From positions 1-40,240 of IMG/VR virus record IMGVR_UViG_3300007734_000683: a stretch of 40,240 bases of DNA. The stretch is one strand, 5' to 3'. This DNA comes from a virus. Both the position numbers and the translations under genes were made by a program. Shown piece by piece: positions 9,596-17,199 of the stretch (position 1 is the stretch's first letter; every line of letters starts with the position of its first letter). The notes under the pieces were generated by a model, which did no database searches, was not told the origin of the DNA, and worked only from the letters and a program-made list of their open reading frames with translations.

Positions 9596-9922
9596 TTATT
9601 TTCTTATTTTAACATTATTTGGTAATATAGTCTTGTATTTTTTATTATATTCTTCTACATCTTTTTTTGTAGGATTAATAATTTCACCACTTTTTGTTTT
9701 TTTAGAAGTTGTATCAATAGAAGGATTTCTAGCTGGACTATATCTAATTCTTCCAGCTTTCATATCTTCTCCCTCTTGTCTATATTTATCATCCTTTGCC
9801 TTATTCATTTTCATTTCTTTTTCAATCTGTCCTCCAGCCCATTTAAAAGGTGCTGATATTGCACTCTTTAAATTTTTTATATTATTTCCCATTTGTGGAT
9901 ATTTTGGTCCTGATCCTCTCAT
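9596..9922 (-). CDS. Hypothetical basic late protein
   Basis: A 108-residue Lys-rich soluble protein that begins MRGSGPKYPQMGNN and contains an amphipathic segment (SAISAPFKWAGGQIEKEMKM). It has no Cys, no membrane segment and no recognisable motif. It lies between the capsid fibre gene and the PLGKS protein, with its stop one base before the next start. It could be a minor capsid or assembly protein. Function not recognised. Confidence 0.5.
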   Translation of the reverse strand: MRGSGPKYPQMGNNIKNLKSAISAPFKWAGGQIEKEMKMNKAKDDKYRQEGEDMKAGRIRYSPARNPSIDTTSKKTKSGEIINPTKKDVEEYNKKYKTILPNNVKIRK

Positions 9923-9948
9923 ATATTTTTTATTGTTCAGTTCCCTGT

Positions 9949-9980
9949 CCCCACTCCTTGAATAAACAAGTGGAGTGGGG
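9949..9980 (-). other. Strong intergenic hairpin (no U-tract)
   Basis: CCCCACTCC (9949-9957) pairs perfectly with GGAGTGGGG (9972-9980); the loop is 14 bases, and TTG/CAA can extend the stem across a small bulge. On the minus strand the stem is not followed by a T run, so it is not a classic intrinsic terminator. It sits 26 bases after the capsid fibre gene and before the 108-residue gene. Likely an mRNA processing or stability element, or a weak attenuator. Confidence 0.6.
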
Positions 9981-10006
9981 CAGAAAACCGAAAGTTAGTT
10001 AATAAG

Positions 10007-11770
10007 TTAAGCGATAACCATATATGCATAACTCGGAGTTGCTGCATAAGTACCCGCTGCTGGCCAGGTCAAAACGAATGTTGTAGCCGTAATTGAAGAA
10101 ACATACGGTACAGTATTAGGATTTCCTGCTGCTGCGTTAAGAGGTGTGATAGCGACAGCCTTTGGAGCTGCTGTATAAGTCTTATGGAAAGTACAAGTAA
10201 GTACTGTTCCAGAAGCTGGTGTTCCTACTGTAGTAAATCCTCCAGCTACGTCAGATGAACCTGCAATAATTGTTGTTGCTGAAATACCAGTTGCGTTTGT
10301 AGTCATAACTGGAGCAGTAGTTTGAGCTGTATGGATATGTCCATTAGCACCGATACCAAATACTTCTAAAGCACCATCATTTAATGATAGGTATCTACCA
10401 GTAGTCAAAGTTGCAGCTGCTGCTGTAATTACTGCTCCTATTCCTGAAGTTAATCCTGCTGCTGATACTCTTAATATTCCAGCTGCTGTAGTAGCACTTG
10501 TTGCTGTAAGAGTAAGAAGATTACCAGTTGTTGTCATAATACCAGTAGAAGCAATACTTGCTACTGTACCAGTCACCATGATACTTCTTATTTTTGCTAT
10601 AGTTCCAGCTAATTGAGCAGTAGAAGTTATATCTAACAAAGTACCGTTTGTAGCACCACCTGTATCGATTGATGAAGATGAAAGTCTCAATAGTGATCCT
10701 CCGTCAGCAATAACTGAAGTAGTGTGTGCAATTTTTATTACAGTACCAGTTGTTAAAGCTGCTGTTGCTCCAAAGTCTAATACTGAACCTGTTGTTAAGG
10801 ATTCAGCAGTAAGAGCAAGAAGAATAGTTTCATCAGCTGCTGCTGTTTTAAATTCATTTAATGTACCGGAACTTGTTCCTGTACCAGTATGGTTAGATAG
10901 AAACATTCTACCTGCTCCAGTTAGAGATGTACCGGTTGTACCTGATTCAATGTTTACAAGGATACCTGTAGTCAAAGCTGTTGTACCTACGATGTTAATA
11001 GCTTTACCAGTGGTTAACGCTACTACAGGAATGTAAAGTACTGTTCCAGTTGTTAGGCCAGAGGCAGTAAGTGTCATAAATGAAGTAGTTGTTGAACCAG
11101 TAAAAGCACCTGAACCTGCAAATGCAAATACAGTAGCAGTAGTTGCAGTGTTGTTTGTAATACTTAGTGTTGCAGCATTGTCTGCATCTGTAATAGTTAA
11201 TGAAGCATCTGAAAGTACCATATCTCCAGCTGTAAGAGTAAAAGAATCAGAACCTGCTGTTCCTGCTAATGTAGCACTTTTCATTACTGCTACTCCTAGT
11301 TTAGAGAAAGACCATGTACCCGAAGTTCCAGAAATATCTGCACCAGTACCAGCATTAGTTATTTGTAATAATACTCCTGAACCTCCACCAGTGTTTGTAA
11401 TGGTTTGAACATTCCCATTTCCAGTAGTTCTATCAAAAGTCAATGTTGTACCATTAATATCAAGAGTTTGATCAAGAGCATAAAGAGCATCCCATGTTGC
11501 TACTCCACCTCCGCCTGTTCCATTTGCAATATTAAAGTCTGCACTTGTAGCAGAACCTTCATTAATATACATTGTTGTTCCTACTCCTCCAGCTGTATTT
11601 ACAAACATACATCCTTTAGCGTATCCTGCATCTCCATCTGTAGGAGTTGTTGCTCCAGTTGCACGCGTAACTTTATTGTCTTTATCGAGCATTATTATTT
11701 TAACAACAGGAGTTCCAACTTTCTTATTTTCTCCTGCTACTAAAAGCGCTCTATTATATATTTTTGCCAT
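10007..11770 (-). CDS. Capsid fibre / decoration protein with LTTG repeats
   Basis: A 587-residue protein right after the major capsid gene. Residues 1-90 include GDAGYAKGCMFVNTAGG and TTMYINEGSATSADFNIA, which resemble an N-terminal head-binding module seen in phage proteins encoded next to capsid genes. From about residue 200 to 470 the motif LTTG or close variants (LTSG, LTTGTVL, LTTGRYL) recurs about every 18-40 residues, consistent with a beta-solenoid shaft. The C-terminal 100 residues (VLTCTFHKTYTAAPKAVAI onward) look like a compact beta-sandwich tip. Probable head fibre or abundant decoration protein. Start is ATG at 11770 with leader AAAACAAAT and no SD. Confidence 0.65.
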   Translation of the reverse strand: MAKIYNRALLVAGENKKVGTPVVKIIMLDKDNKVTRATGATTPTDGDAGYAKGCMFVNTAGGVGTTMYINEGSATSADFNIANGTGGGGVATWDALYALDQTLDINGTTLTFDRTTGNGNVQTITNTGGGSGVLLQITNAGTGADISGTSGTWSFSKLGVAVMKSATLAGTAGSDSFTLTAGDMVLSDASLTITDADNAATLSITNNTATTATVFAFAGSGAFTGSTTTSFMTLTASGLTTGTVLYIPVVALTTGKAINIVGTTALTTGILVNIESGTTGTSLTGAGRMFLSNHTGTGTSSGTLNEFKTAAADETILLALTAESLTTGSVLDFGATAALTTGTVIKIAHTTSVIADGGSLLRLSSSSIDTGGATNGTLLDITSTAQLAGTIAKIRSIMVTGTVASIASTGIMTTTGNLLTLTATSATTAAGILRVSAAGLTSGIGAVITAAAATLTTGRYLSLNDGALEVFGIGANGHIHTAQTTAPVMTTNATGISATTIIAGSSDVAGGFTTVGTPASGTVLTCTFHKTYTAAPKAVAITPLNAAAGNPNTVPYVSSITATTFVLTWPAAGTYAATPSYAYMVIA

Positions 11771-11784
11771 ATTTGTTTTATATG

Positions 11785-11800
11785 TCCCCCTTTCGGGGGA
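11785..11800 (-). other. Intergenic GNRA hairpin after the capsid gene
   Basis: TCCCCC (11785-11790) and GGGGGA (11795-11800) form a six-pair stem. On the coding (minus) strand the loop is GAAA, a GNRA tetraloop, so it should be very stable. It lies 15 bases upstream of the ATG of the fibre gene and is followed by ACATATAAAAC, not by a T run. It is therefore more likely a processing, stability or translation-control element than a terminator. Confidence 0.6.
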
Positions 11801-11836
11801 GATTAATTAATTTTAATACTTACCAATTAGTAATAC

Positions 11837-13030
11837 TTATACCCATGCACTAACATCAAACTTTACTGCAACAAGAGAATCTCGCATACGAGTGAAAGTT
11901 TTCTTTCCAAATAACATCCAAGGGTGTACATATTTACCAAGTCTCAACTGAGCATCTCGGAATACAACATTAGGAGCTACTTGTGTAACTAAGTCGATTG
12001 CACCAACTTGACCCATAAGAGCGTATTGGAATTGAGAAGACCAAACGTTAGCAGCTTGCGCCATAGTTTCAGAAACAACAATATCGCCATAACCCACAAT
12101 ACCGATATTTGTAGTGTTGTCTGTAGCAACGATACCTGATTCTTCAAGTAATTGACGATTTTCTGCTGAAAGTTCGATGTAAGTTGTAGCACTTGGAGTA
12201 CCTGTACCGTTGATAGCAGCTACTAATTGAGTAGTTGTATCAGCATCAGAACCTCCAGAATAAACTTCACCAGCGTTTACAGCTGCTGCGTCTTTGAATG
12301 TAAATGTTACACCATTGATTGTTACAGTTTCTGTGTTACCGATAGCACTTGAAGTTGTAAGGGTTGCAGTAAAAGGAAGGTTGTTTGAAAGTCTTAGACC
12401 AAATCCAAAACGATTAGCAACTTTACCATTATCTGAAACTGTATCTCCGAAACCTGTTTCACGTCCACCTACATATTGCTGAATAACTTCAAGCATACGA
12501 GGTCCGATAAGAGCAAATCTCTCGCCACCTAGTCTCTTTTTACTATTAAGAACACGTCCAGCTGCGGTAAAGATATTTGCAGTATTAGCTGGTGACATTA
12601 CGATACCACCTACTGCTTCACCAATACTTACTCCAGTAAGAGTAGTACCAGCGTTTGAATATTCAGCAAATACAGCTTGATCAAGAGTATTGTTCAACTG
12701 GCGCATAGCACCTGCTGCAAATTCCTTGATAGTGTTGTACTTGTTTTGCATACCATCGATATCATCAACATAGAAAGAAGCTACTTTAGCAGTAGAAACT
12801 GTTAAGTAGTCATCTGTTGAAGAAATATCTTTAACAGTAATATCAGTACCCTTAGTGTATGTTTGTACACGAGCATAAGAACCATAAGGTTTATGTAGTG
12901 TATCTCCGTCTTTTAAGTCTGCTCGTAACTCAGTATTAGCAATACCTAAAGCAACAGATTCCTTGAAAAAGGTTTCCTGCATTGTAGGTGTCCAATAGGC
13001 TGGGTTGAAAGCTGTTAAACTATTAGCCAA
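11837..13030 (-). CDS. Major capsid protein, HK97 fold
   Basis: A 397-residue protein downstream of the scaffold gene. The N-terminus (FNPAYWTPTMQETFFKESVA) and later segments (TLDQAVFAEYSNAG; ALIGPRMLEVIQQY; QFQYALMGQVGAIDLV) fit HK97-type coat proteins of P22/podoviral style. Residues about 230-300 contain TVTINGVTFTFKD followed by TTQLVAAING, a beta-rich module often inserted in phage coat proteins. The only in-frame start after the upstream stop is TTG at 13030; no ATG lies between. The gap to the scaffold gene contains a 12-bp hairpin. Expected to be the most abundant virion protein. Confidence 0.85.
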   Translation of the reverse strand: MANSLTAFNPAYWTPTMQETFFKESVALGIANTELRADLKDGDTLHKPYGSYARVQTYTKGTDITVKDISSTDDYLTVSTAKVASFYVDDIDGMQNKYNTIKEFAAGAMRQLNNTLDQAVFAEYSNAGTTLTGVSIGEAVGGIVMSPANTANIFTAAGRVLNSKKRLGGERFALIGPRMLEVIQQYVGGRETGFGDTVSDNGKVANRFGFGLRLSNNLPFTATLTTSSAIGNTETVTINGVTFTFKDAAAVNAGEVYSGGSDADTTTQLVAAINGTGTPSATTYIELSAENRQLLEESGIVATDNTTNIGIVGYGDIVVSETMAQAANVWSSQFQYALMGQVGAIDLVTQVAPNVVFRDAQLRLGKYVHPWMLFGKKTFTRMRDSLVAVKFDVSAWV

Positions 13031-13075
13031 TGTTTTGTTAGAAAGTTTAGTAACCCATTAAGTGAATTAACCAAA

Positions 13076-13119
13076 TCTTCCTGTAAATTAAGTAAATAAG
13101 GAGAAAGTTTACAGGAAGA
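13076..13119 (-). other. 12-bp hairpin between scaffold and capsid genes
   Basis: TCTTCCTGTAAA (13076-13087) and TTTACAGGAAGA (13108-13119) are perfect reverse complements with a 20-base loop. On the minus strand the stem ends 45 bases before the TTG start of the capsid gene, and no T run follows. It may protect or process the capsid mRNA so that capsid is made in excess over scaffold. A protein-binding operator is possible but less natural inside an operon. Confidence 0.6.
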
Positions 13120-13128
13120 CAAAGCTAA

Positions 13129-13698
13129 TTAACCTAATTGTTGTTTTAAGTGTTCCTCGTATTTAGCAAATTCTGCTCTTCCGTCAGGAGTTCTTAAATC
13201 AAAATCAGAAGCTGTCATTTCCCCATAATCTTTCTTAATTGACTTACGTTTAGAACCTAGTGAAGCATTTTCAATTAACTCTTTTTTATTCTCTTTGTCT
13301 TTTAGAAATGATATATAATCAGAATTTAGAGCTTTTTTAACGCTTATACCTTGTACTTTTGCGTAAGTTGATACCTCTTTTTTAAGTTCATCACTTAAAT
13401 CAAGGTTATCTAGCTCCCTTTTCTCAAGTTTAGCGTCAAGGAGTTTATCAATGTCGCTTTCCTTAGGATTAGGGTTATTCACCTTTGGTTTGATTTCTAC
13501 AGGTTGTGTTTTTTTAACCCACTGACCCTCATCATTCCTTTCATAACCTTTCGCTTTTTTGAGTTGTTCATAAAGCGATTGATTCTGTTTTTTAAGTGAA
13601 TCGACATCTTCGGTTTCTTCAGGTTCATCACCTTCGTTACCTTTTATGTCTACTTCTTCATCATTTGGGGAGTCGATGTTCTCAATTTCGTTGTCCAT
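13129..13698 (-). CDS. Capsid scaffolding protein
   Basis: A 189-residue, very acidic, helical protein. The first 35 residues are almost all E, D, N and G, followed by a coiled coil (VDSLKKQNQSLYEQLKKAKG), a Pro/Lys linker, and a helical C-terminus that ends DLRTPDGRAEFAKYEEHLKQ. Position directly upstream of the capsid gene, charge and coiled-coil content are typical of scaffolding proteins. It should guide procapsid assembly and then leave. No protease gene is evident nearby. A short hairpin (GAGGC/GCCTC, 13708-13720) lies just upstream of its start. Confidence 0.75.
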   Translation of the reverse strand: MDNEIENIDSPNDEEVDIKGNEGDEPEETEDVDSLKKQNQSLYEQLKKAKGYERNDEGQWVKKTQPVEIKPKVNNPNPKESDIDKLLDAKLEKRELDNLDLSDELKKEVSTYAKVQGISVKKALNSDYISFLKDKENKKELIENASLGSKRKSIKKDYGEMTASDFDLRTPDGRAEFAKYEEHLKQQLG

Positions 13699-13706
13699 AG
13701 TTTTTT

Positions 13707-13720
13707 AGAGGCTTGGCCTC
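13707..13720 (-). other. Short hairpin just upstream of scaffold start
   Basis: GAGGC (13708-13712) and GCCTC (13716-13720) form a five-pair GC-rich stem with a three-base loop, ending nine bases before the scaffold ATG on the coding strand. No T run follows. Together with the hairpins at 13076, 11785 and 9949 it forms a series of stems placed in the gaps around the capsid genes. Confidence 0.4.
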
Positions 13721-13796
13721 GATGAGGATTTAAGAGACCCTCTGCTCAATTAATTTAATAATACCATATGTCAAGTCTATTTTCCCCTGTGGATAA

Positions 13797-13985
13797 CTAT
13801 GCTTCAGTTTCTTCTGGGGTAACTTCTTCTTTAGCTTCAACTTCTTCTACAACTTCTTCTATTTTTTCTTCTTCCATTTTCTTTTTAGGATTCATTAAAT
13901 TTTTAATATATGCTTCGACCTGTTTTTCAGTTTTACCTTGTTTCTTTAGTTTACGTTCTACAGCCTGTAAATAATTTTTATCCAT
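13797..13985 (-). CDS. Small acidic-tailed protein
   Basis: A 62-residue protein. The N-terminal half is basic and helical (NYLQAVERKLKKQGKTEKQ) and the C-terminal half is almost entirely E, K and V. I chose ATG 13985, which overlaps the upstream gene by eight bases; an ATG at 13994 adds three residues. The charge pattern resembles small scaffold-associated proteins, and it lies between portal-side genes and the scaffold. A perfect DnaA-box-like 9-mer (13788-13796) touches its stop codon, probably by chance. Function unknown. Confidence 0.5.
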   Translation of the reverse strand: MDKNYLQAVERKLKKQGKTEKQVEAYIKNLMNPKKKMEEEKIEEVVEEVEAKEEVTPEETEA

Positions 13986-14253
13986 ATTCTTCATCTTCTA
14001 ATCCTACATCGAAACTGTCTCGTGGATCTTTCTTTTTAGTTTCTCCGGATAAGTCGACAATTTCTTGTAGGATTTCTTTTAATTTTAAGTAAGCTCGTTT
14101 CTGGGATTTTAATTCAATAGTCTGATGTGTCGGTGTATCTTTCTCTGAAAGATTATCAATATTTTTTAATTGATTTAATTTAGTTTGCAGATATTCCTTT
14201 AATGCAATACCTGTTCCACTATTTAATATTGCTTTAATACTTTCTAAATCCAT
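13978..14253 (-). CDS. Hypothetical head-cluster protein
   Basis: A 91-residue helical protein (MDLESIKAILNSGTGIALKEYL; later QKRAYLKLKEILQEIVDL) with an acidic C-terminus. I associate this arrangement (GxxLKEYL, then a helix with KSQKxAYxKL) with small proteins found beside portal genes in phages, but cannot assign a role. It is two bases downstream of the 160-residue gene and overlaps the next one, so it is part of the packaging/head operon. Confidence 0.5.
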   Translation of the reverse strand: MDLESIKAILNSGTGIALKEYLQTKLNQLKNIDNLSEKDTPTHQTIELKSQKRAYLKLKEILQEIVDLSGETKKKDPRDSFDVGLEDEEYG

Positions 14254-14255
14254 AA

Positions 14256-14738
14256 TTATTTATATGGGCTAGGAGTAGATTCATCTATCATCTCACTAAT
14301 ACCATACATTTGTTGTACAGAAATATTAGCAGGAATATCATTAAGACTAACTTTGTGTAATTCAACAACAGAATCAGTTTTAATAAGCTCATTATAGTCT
14401 TCAATTTGCTTAATTCTTTCTTCCCATGTTTCTTTGTTAGCTTCTTTCAATTCTGTAAATGCTTCTGACCATAAATTTTCATCTTCCATAATGAAAGATC
14501 CATCTTTCTCTATTGGTTCACCGGCTTCATTTTTCTTTGCAAATTTCTTTGCAAGTTCTAATCTTTCTTCATCGAGCTTCTTAAATGCTTCTGAAGCCTC
14601 TGTCGCTTTTTCTAAAGATTCAATCTCCGGTTTTAGGAGAGAAACATTACGAGAAACTGCATAAGCAAATTTTGCTCCTTGTAAAGTTCCTAATGTATTT
14701 AACATTTGGTACAACTTAATACTTTCACCTTTTGTCAT
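14256..14738 (-). CDS. Hypothetical coiled-coil head-cluster protein
   Basis: A 160-residue helical protein. The N-terminus (LGTLQGAKFAYAVSRNVSLL) leads into a charged coiled coil (PEIESLEKATEASEAFKKL, EERLELAKKFAKKNEAGEP). The pattern KFAYAVxxNxxxLKPEIExL recurs in phage proteins of unknown function near the portal, some of them classed with DUF1617-like proteins, but the exact family is not certain by eye. Location between portal and scaffold suggests a connector-associated or assembly role. Confidence 0.5.
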   Translation of the reverse strand: MTKGESIKLYQMLNTLGTLQGAKFAYAVSRNVSLLKPEIESLEKATEASEAFKKLDEERLELAKKFAKKNEAGEPIEKDGSFIMEDENLWSEAFTELKEANKETWEERIKQIEDYNELIKTDSVVELHKVSLNDIPANISVQQMYGISEMIDESTPSPYK

Positions 14739-14767
14739 TTTTTTTGTTTATTCGTTATAATTAATAA

Positions 14768-14839
14768 TTAACACATCTTACCTCCTTTCTTTGCTGCTTT
14801 CTTTGGCATAACCTTAGCTACTTTAACTACTTTTTTCAT
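14768..14839 (-). CDS. Possible 23-residue Lys-rich peptide
   Basis: A 24-codon ORF with ATG at 14839 and TAA at 14768 in the gap between portal and the coiled-coil gene. Half of its residues are Lys or Ala and it ends KKGGKMC. It fills a 133-base gap in an otherwise tightly packed operon. No SD and no family. It could equally be non-coding, so confidence is low. Confidence 0.3.
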   Translation of the reverse strand: MKKVVKVAKVMPKKAAKKGGKMC

Positions 14840-14871
14840 ATTATTGTTTTTGTTTATTCTTATAATTCGAC

Positions 14872-16581
14872 CTAAGCCATTGCCATTTGTTGCTTTTTTA
14901 AAGTGGCATCAAGTGGGTTTGGTTCTTGTGGTTGCTCAGGTTGTGAAGGTGGTACTGGAGGAGTTTTAGGAAGTTGGGCAACATTAATTCCTTTTTTTGC
15001 CATAGCCATTTCTATCAACGCTGTTCGTCTTACTGGATCTTGTTCAAGTTGAATAAATGAATTTAATGTATCTAGTTCTGTAGTAAGTTGATAATTTTCT
15101 CCAGTAATATTTACCCTTACTCTAGGATAAAATTCCTCCCACATTTCTTTTTCTAAATTAACAATAGCTTCTTTATCTTTATTTATTTCTTGAAGTTTCT
15201 GCATCTTTAATTCTTTTGCCATTTCTTCATCATGTGGCGGGAAAGATAAAAGATTTCTAACATACCAGTCATTTATAAGAGTTTCCTGGTACTGACCTAC
15301 ATATCCACTATCGGCAGTTAAGTGTAATATCTTTTTTGTTTTTAATTCTTTTAGAGAATTAGGTAATATCCAATCTGTTATTACTCCAGTAAAAGCAATT
15401 CCTAGTTTTTCTCTAATATAATCAAACAACTTGTTAGCGTTCATATTCTGTTGTGCTGCTAATTTAAATGCAGTACGCGCAGGTAGATTTTCTCCAGTAA
15501 CAACTTCATATGAATTTGCTAGTGAATCTGCCAAGGTCATTAACCTATTCCAGTCAGCGATTAGTTGATCTAATCCATCCATTCTAGTATTAACCTGAGT
15601 TAAATCAGTTGATTTAACAATATCTCCATTCTGCAAATCAGTAAGTATATTTTGTGCAATTAATCTATCAGAAGAACGGAATACTGTTTTAGATGACCAT
15701 TCTAATCCTCTAGCTATTTGATTCCCTATCTCATTAGCGCGTGTCTGTATATCCATCAGTATCTCGTAAAGACCCATACGCAACCACCGTCCACAATAAG
15801 TGGACCGGTGATATTCCTTGTATGGTTTATCAGTAATTTCTTCGCAGAAAAGAACTTCTGTAGGGTTTTCCTTTTCAGTTCCTCCAACTATTACTTTCGC
15901 AAGAATGTATTTGTTCTCATCTCCTCCGTCAATATCTTTTATTTCGTTATATTCTTTTTCACTTATCTCTCCGTTTCTTTCGTAGATATGAAATTCAGGT
16001 GAAGATTTATTTAGTTCAGGCTTTCCAGAATTAAGTAACTCATCAATTTCTTCGTTGTACCATACGTTCTTTTTCTTTCTAAGATCAGAAGAAATCATGC
16101 ACTCGTATTCAATAACATCAGAATCCTCAAGAGTCTTAGCTGTTTGGTTAAGAACCATTAAATTATTTAGTTCGAGAATTTTATACTCTTTCCCCACCTT
16201 TTTCCACACAACATTTCCCCATTCGGATCCTTGTTCTACTGCTTCATTTAATTTTTCTGCTTCACCGGATTTAGCAAGGTAATCTTTTAATGCAACGTTA
16301 GCTATAATTAATCTCATAGCATCTTCTTTTGTATCAGAATACAAAGTAATATCAGATGTATCAAAATCTATATTTTTTATTTCACTGTTTACGCGTGGGG
16401 TAATTATATCAAACCAGTACTTATAGTTTCCCTGACTATCTAATTTTCCTTTAGGATATACTTGAGCCTTATACAATCCTATTCTTCGTAATAGTTTAAA
16501 TGCAGAAAATGTATAACCGTCTAGCATTTCATAACTATTGTTTTTATAATTATTTATTTCTTCTTGTATTTTTTTAATCAT
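14872..16581 (-). CDS. Portal protein
   Basis: A 569-residue protein located after the terminases, as usual for portals. It contains LRMGLYEILMDIQTRANEI and ARGLEWSSKTVFRSSDRLIA (about 265-315), followed by the helical clip/stem region and VVTGENLPARTAFKLAAQQN (about 355-375), a segment with the xGExxPxxTA style known from podoviral portals. The C-terminus is helical, with a Pro/Gln-rich tail after residue 535. It forms the ring through which DNA is packaged and which binds the adaptor. Its start overlaps the preceding stop by four bases (ATGA). Confidence 0.8.
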   Translation of the reverse strand: MIKKIQEEINNYKNNSYEMLDGYTFSAFKLLRRIGLYKAQVYPKGKLDSQGNYKYWFDIITPRVNSEIKNIDFDTSDITLYSDTKEDAMRLIIANVALKDYLAKSGEAEKLNEAVEQGSEWGNVVWKKVGKEYKILELNNLMVLNQTAKTLEDSDVIEYECMISSDLRKKKNVWYNEEIDELLNSGKPELNKSSPEFHIYERNGEISEKEYNEIKDIDGGDENKYILAKVIVGGTEKENPTEVLFCEEITDKPYKEYHRSTYCGRWLRMGLYEILMDIQTRANEIGNQIARGLEWSSKTVFRSSDRLIAQNILTDLQNGDIVKSTDLTQVNTRMDGLDQLIADWNRLMTLADSLANSYEVVTGENLPARTAFKLAAQQNMNANKLFDYIREKLGIAFTGVITDWILPNSLKELKTKKILHLTADSGYVGQYQETLINDWYVRNLLSFPPHDEEMAKELKMQKLQEINKDKEAIVNLEKEMWEEFYPRVRVNITGENYQLTTELDTLNSFIQLEQDPVRRTALIEMAMAKKGINVAQLPKTPPVPPSQPEQPQEPNPLDATLKKQQMAMA

Positions 16582-16814
16582 TGATGTTCAACTTCCAATT
16601 TATTGCAGACCTGACAAAGTCCTATTGGTATTTTTAACGTGCCTATTTTCTTATTATATTTAAAAAATAAAATTTGTTTTGGTTCATAATTATCCTGTAT
16701 GTAAAATGTTTCTTGGAATGAATGATGTTCTTTTGGTTCAATAAAAATATTATCTACAATTTCTTGTTCTTTTTGTCTGGTCATCTTTTCTTTTACCGCC
16801 GTTTTATAATCCAT
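16578..16814 (-). CDS. Hypothetical protein before portal
   Basis: A 78-residue protein. The N-terminus is charged (KTAVKEKMTRQKEQE), the middle aromatic (SFQETFYIQDNY), and the C-terminus ends with a single Cys pair, LCQVCNKLEVEHQ. One Cys pair plus His may bind a metal in a dimer, but this is speculative. It overlaps the portal start by four bases and the upstream gene by eleven. No family recognised. Confidence 0.45.
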   Translation of the reverse strand: MDYKTAVKEKMTRQKEQEIVDNIFIEPKEHHSFQETFYIQDNYEPKQILFFKYNKKIGTLKIPIGLCQVCNKLEVEHQ

Positions 16815-16956
16815 TGTCTTGTTTATTATTTTCTACTCTTTTCTTTCTATTCTCAATTATTTTTTTTTGTTCTCTCGTTCGGGGATCATGATGTTCTTTA
16901 TAAATTGCATCAAATTGTATAGAAGATTCTGGACGTTTTAATATATCTTTTTTCAT
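16804..16956 (-). CDS. Hypothetical small basic protein
   Basis: From ATG 16956 this is a 50-residue basic protein (begins MKKDILKRPESSIQ, ends KRVENNKQDNGL). This start makes a TAATG one-base overlap with the upstream gene, as at many junctions in this phage. An upstream ATG at 16989 would add eleven residues including a CYNCC cluster, but would overlap the upstream gene by 34 bases. The Arg/Lys-rich helix could bind nucleic acid. Function unknown. Confidence 0.45.
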   Translation of the reverse strand: MKKDILKRPESSIQFDAIYKEHHDPRTREQKKIIENRKKRVENNKQDNGL

Positions 16957-17162
16957 TAAAAAATCATTGCAACAATTATAACAAACCACATTAGTGGTAT
17001 GCGTAAATTTGTAACTGCAATCGTACTAGCAAATCCATATTCAAATATTGCAAAGTCTGGTGTGTACTTTTCAGTAGGTAGAGGAATAAACAAAGCAATG
17101 ATTGTTACTAAATCTTGGAGATATGGTGGAACTTTTATGGTTTTGTATTCGACTAATGGCAT
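16956..17162 (-). CDS. Hypothetical membrane-anchored small protein
   Basis: A 68-residue protein filling the gap between terminase and the next minus-strand genes. It begins MPLVEYKTIKVPPYLQDL and its last 15 residues (IPLMWFVIIVAMIF) are strongly hydrophobic and could span a membrane. The stop and the next start share one base (TAATG). A 99-codon plus-strand ORF covers the same bases but runs antisense into the terminase gene and is rejected. Function unknown. Confidence 0.45.
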   Translation of the reverse strand: MPLVEYKTIKVPPYLQDLVTIIALFIPLPTEKYTPDFAIFEYGFASTIAVTNLRIPLMWFVIIVAMIF

Positions 17163-17199
17163 TTGTGTTTATTATATAACTAATAATTTTGTCAAGCAA

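Noticed and set aside
9495-9965. 156-codon plus-strand ORF rich in Phe and Leu
   Set aside because: It is the antisense shadow of two real Lys-rich minus-strand genes; the apparent membrane character comes from reading Lys codons backwards.
13765-13775. TTGACA on the minus strand upstream of the scaffold gene
   Set aside because: No acceptable -10 box at 15-19 bases; only AATTGA at 17. Not called as a promoter.
13788-13796. Perfect DnaA-box 9-mer in the late operon
   Set aside because: It stands alone at the end of a small gene, without iterons or AT-rich repeats; most likely chance.
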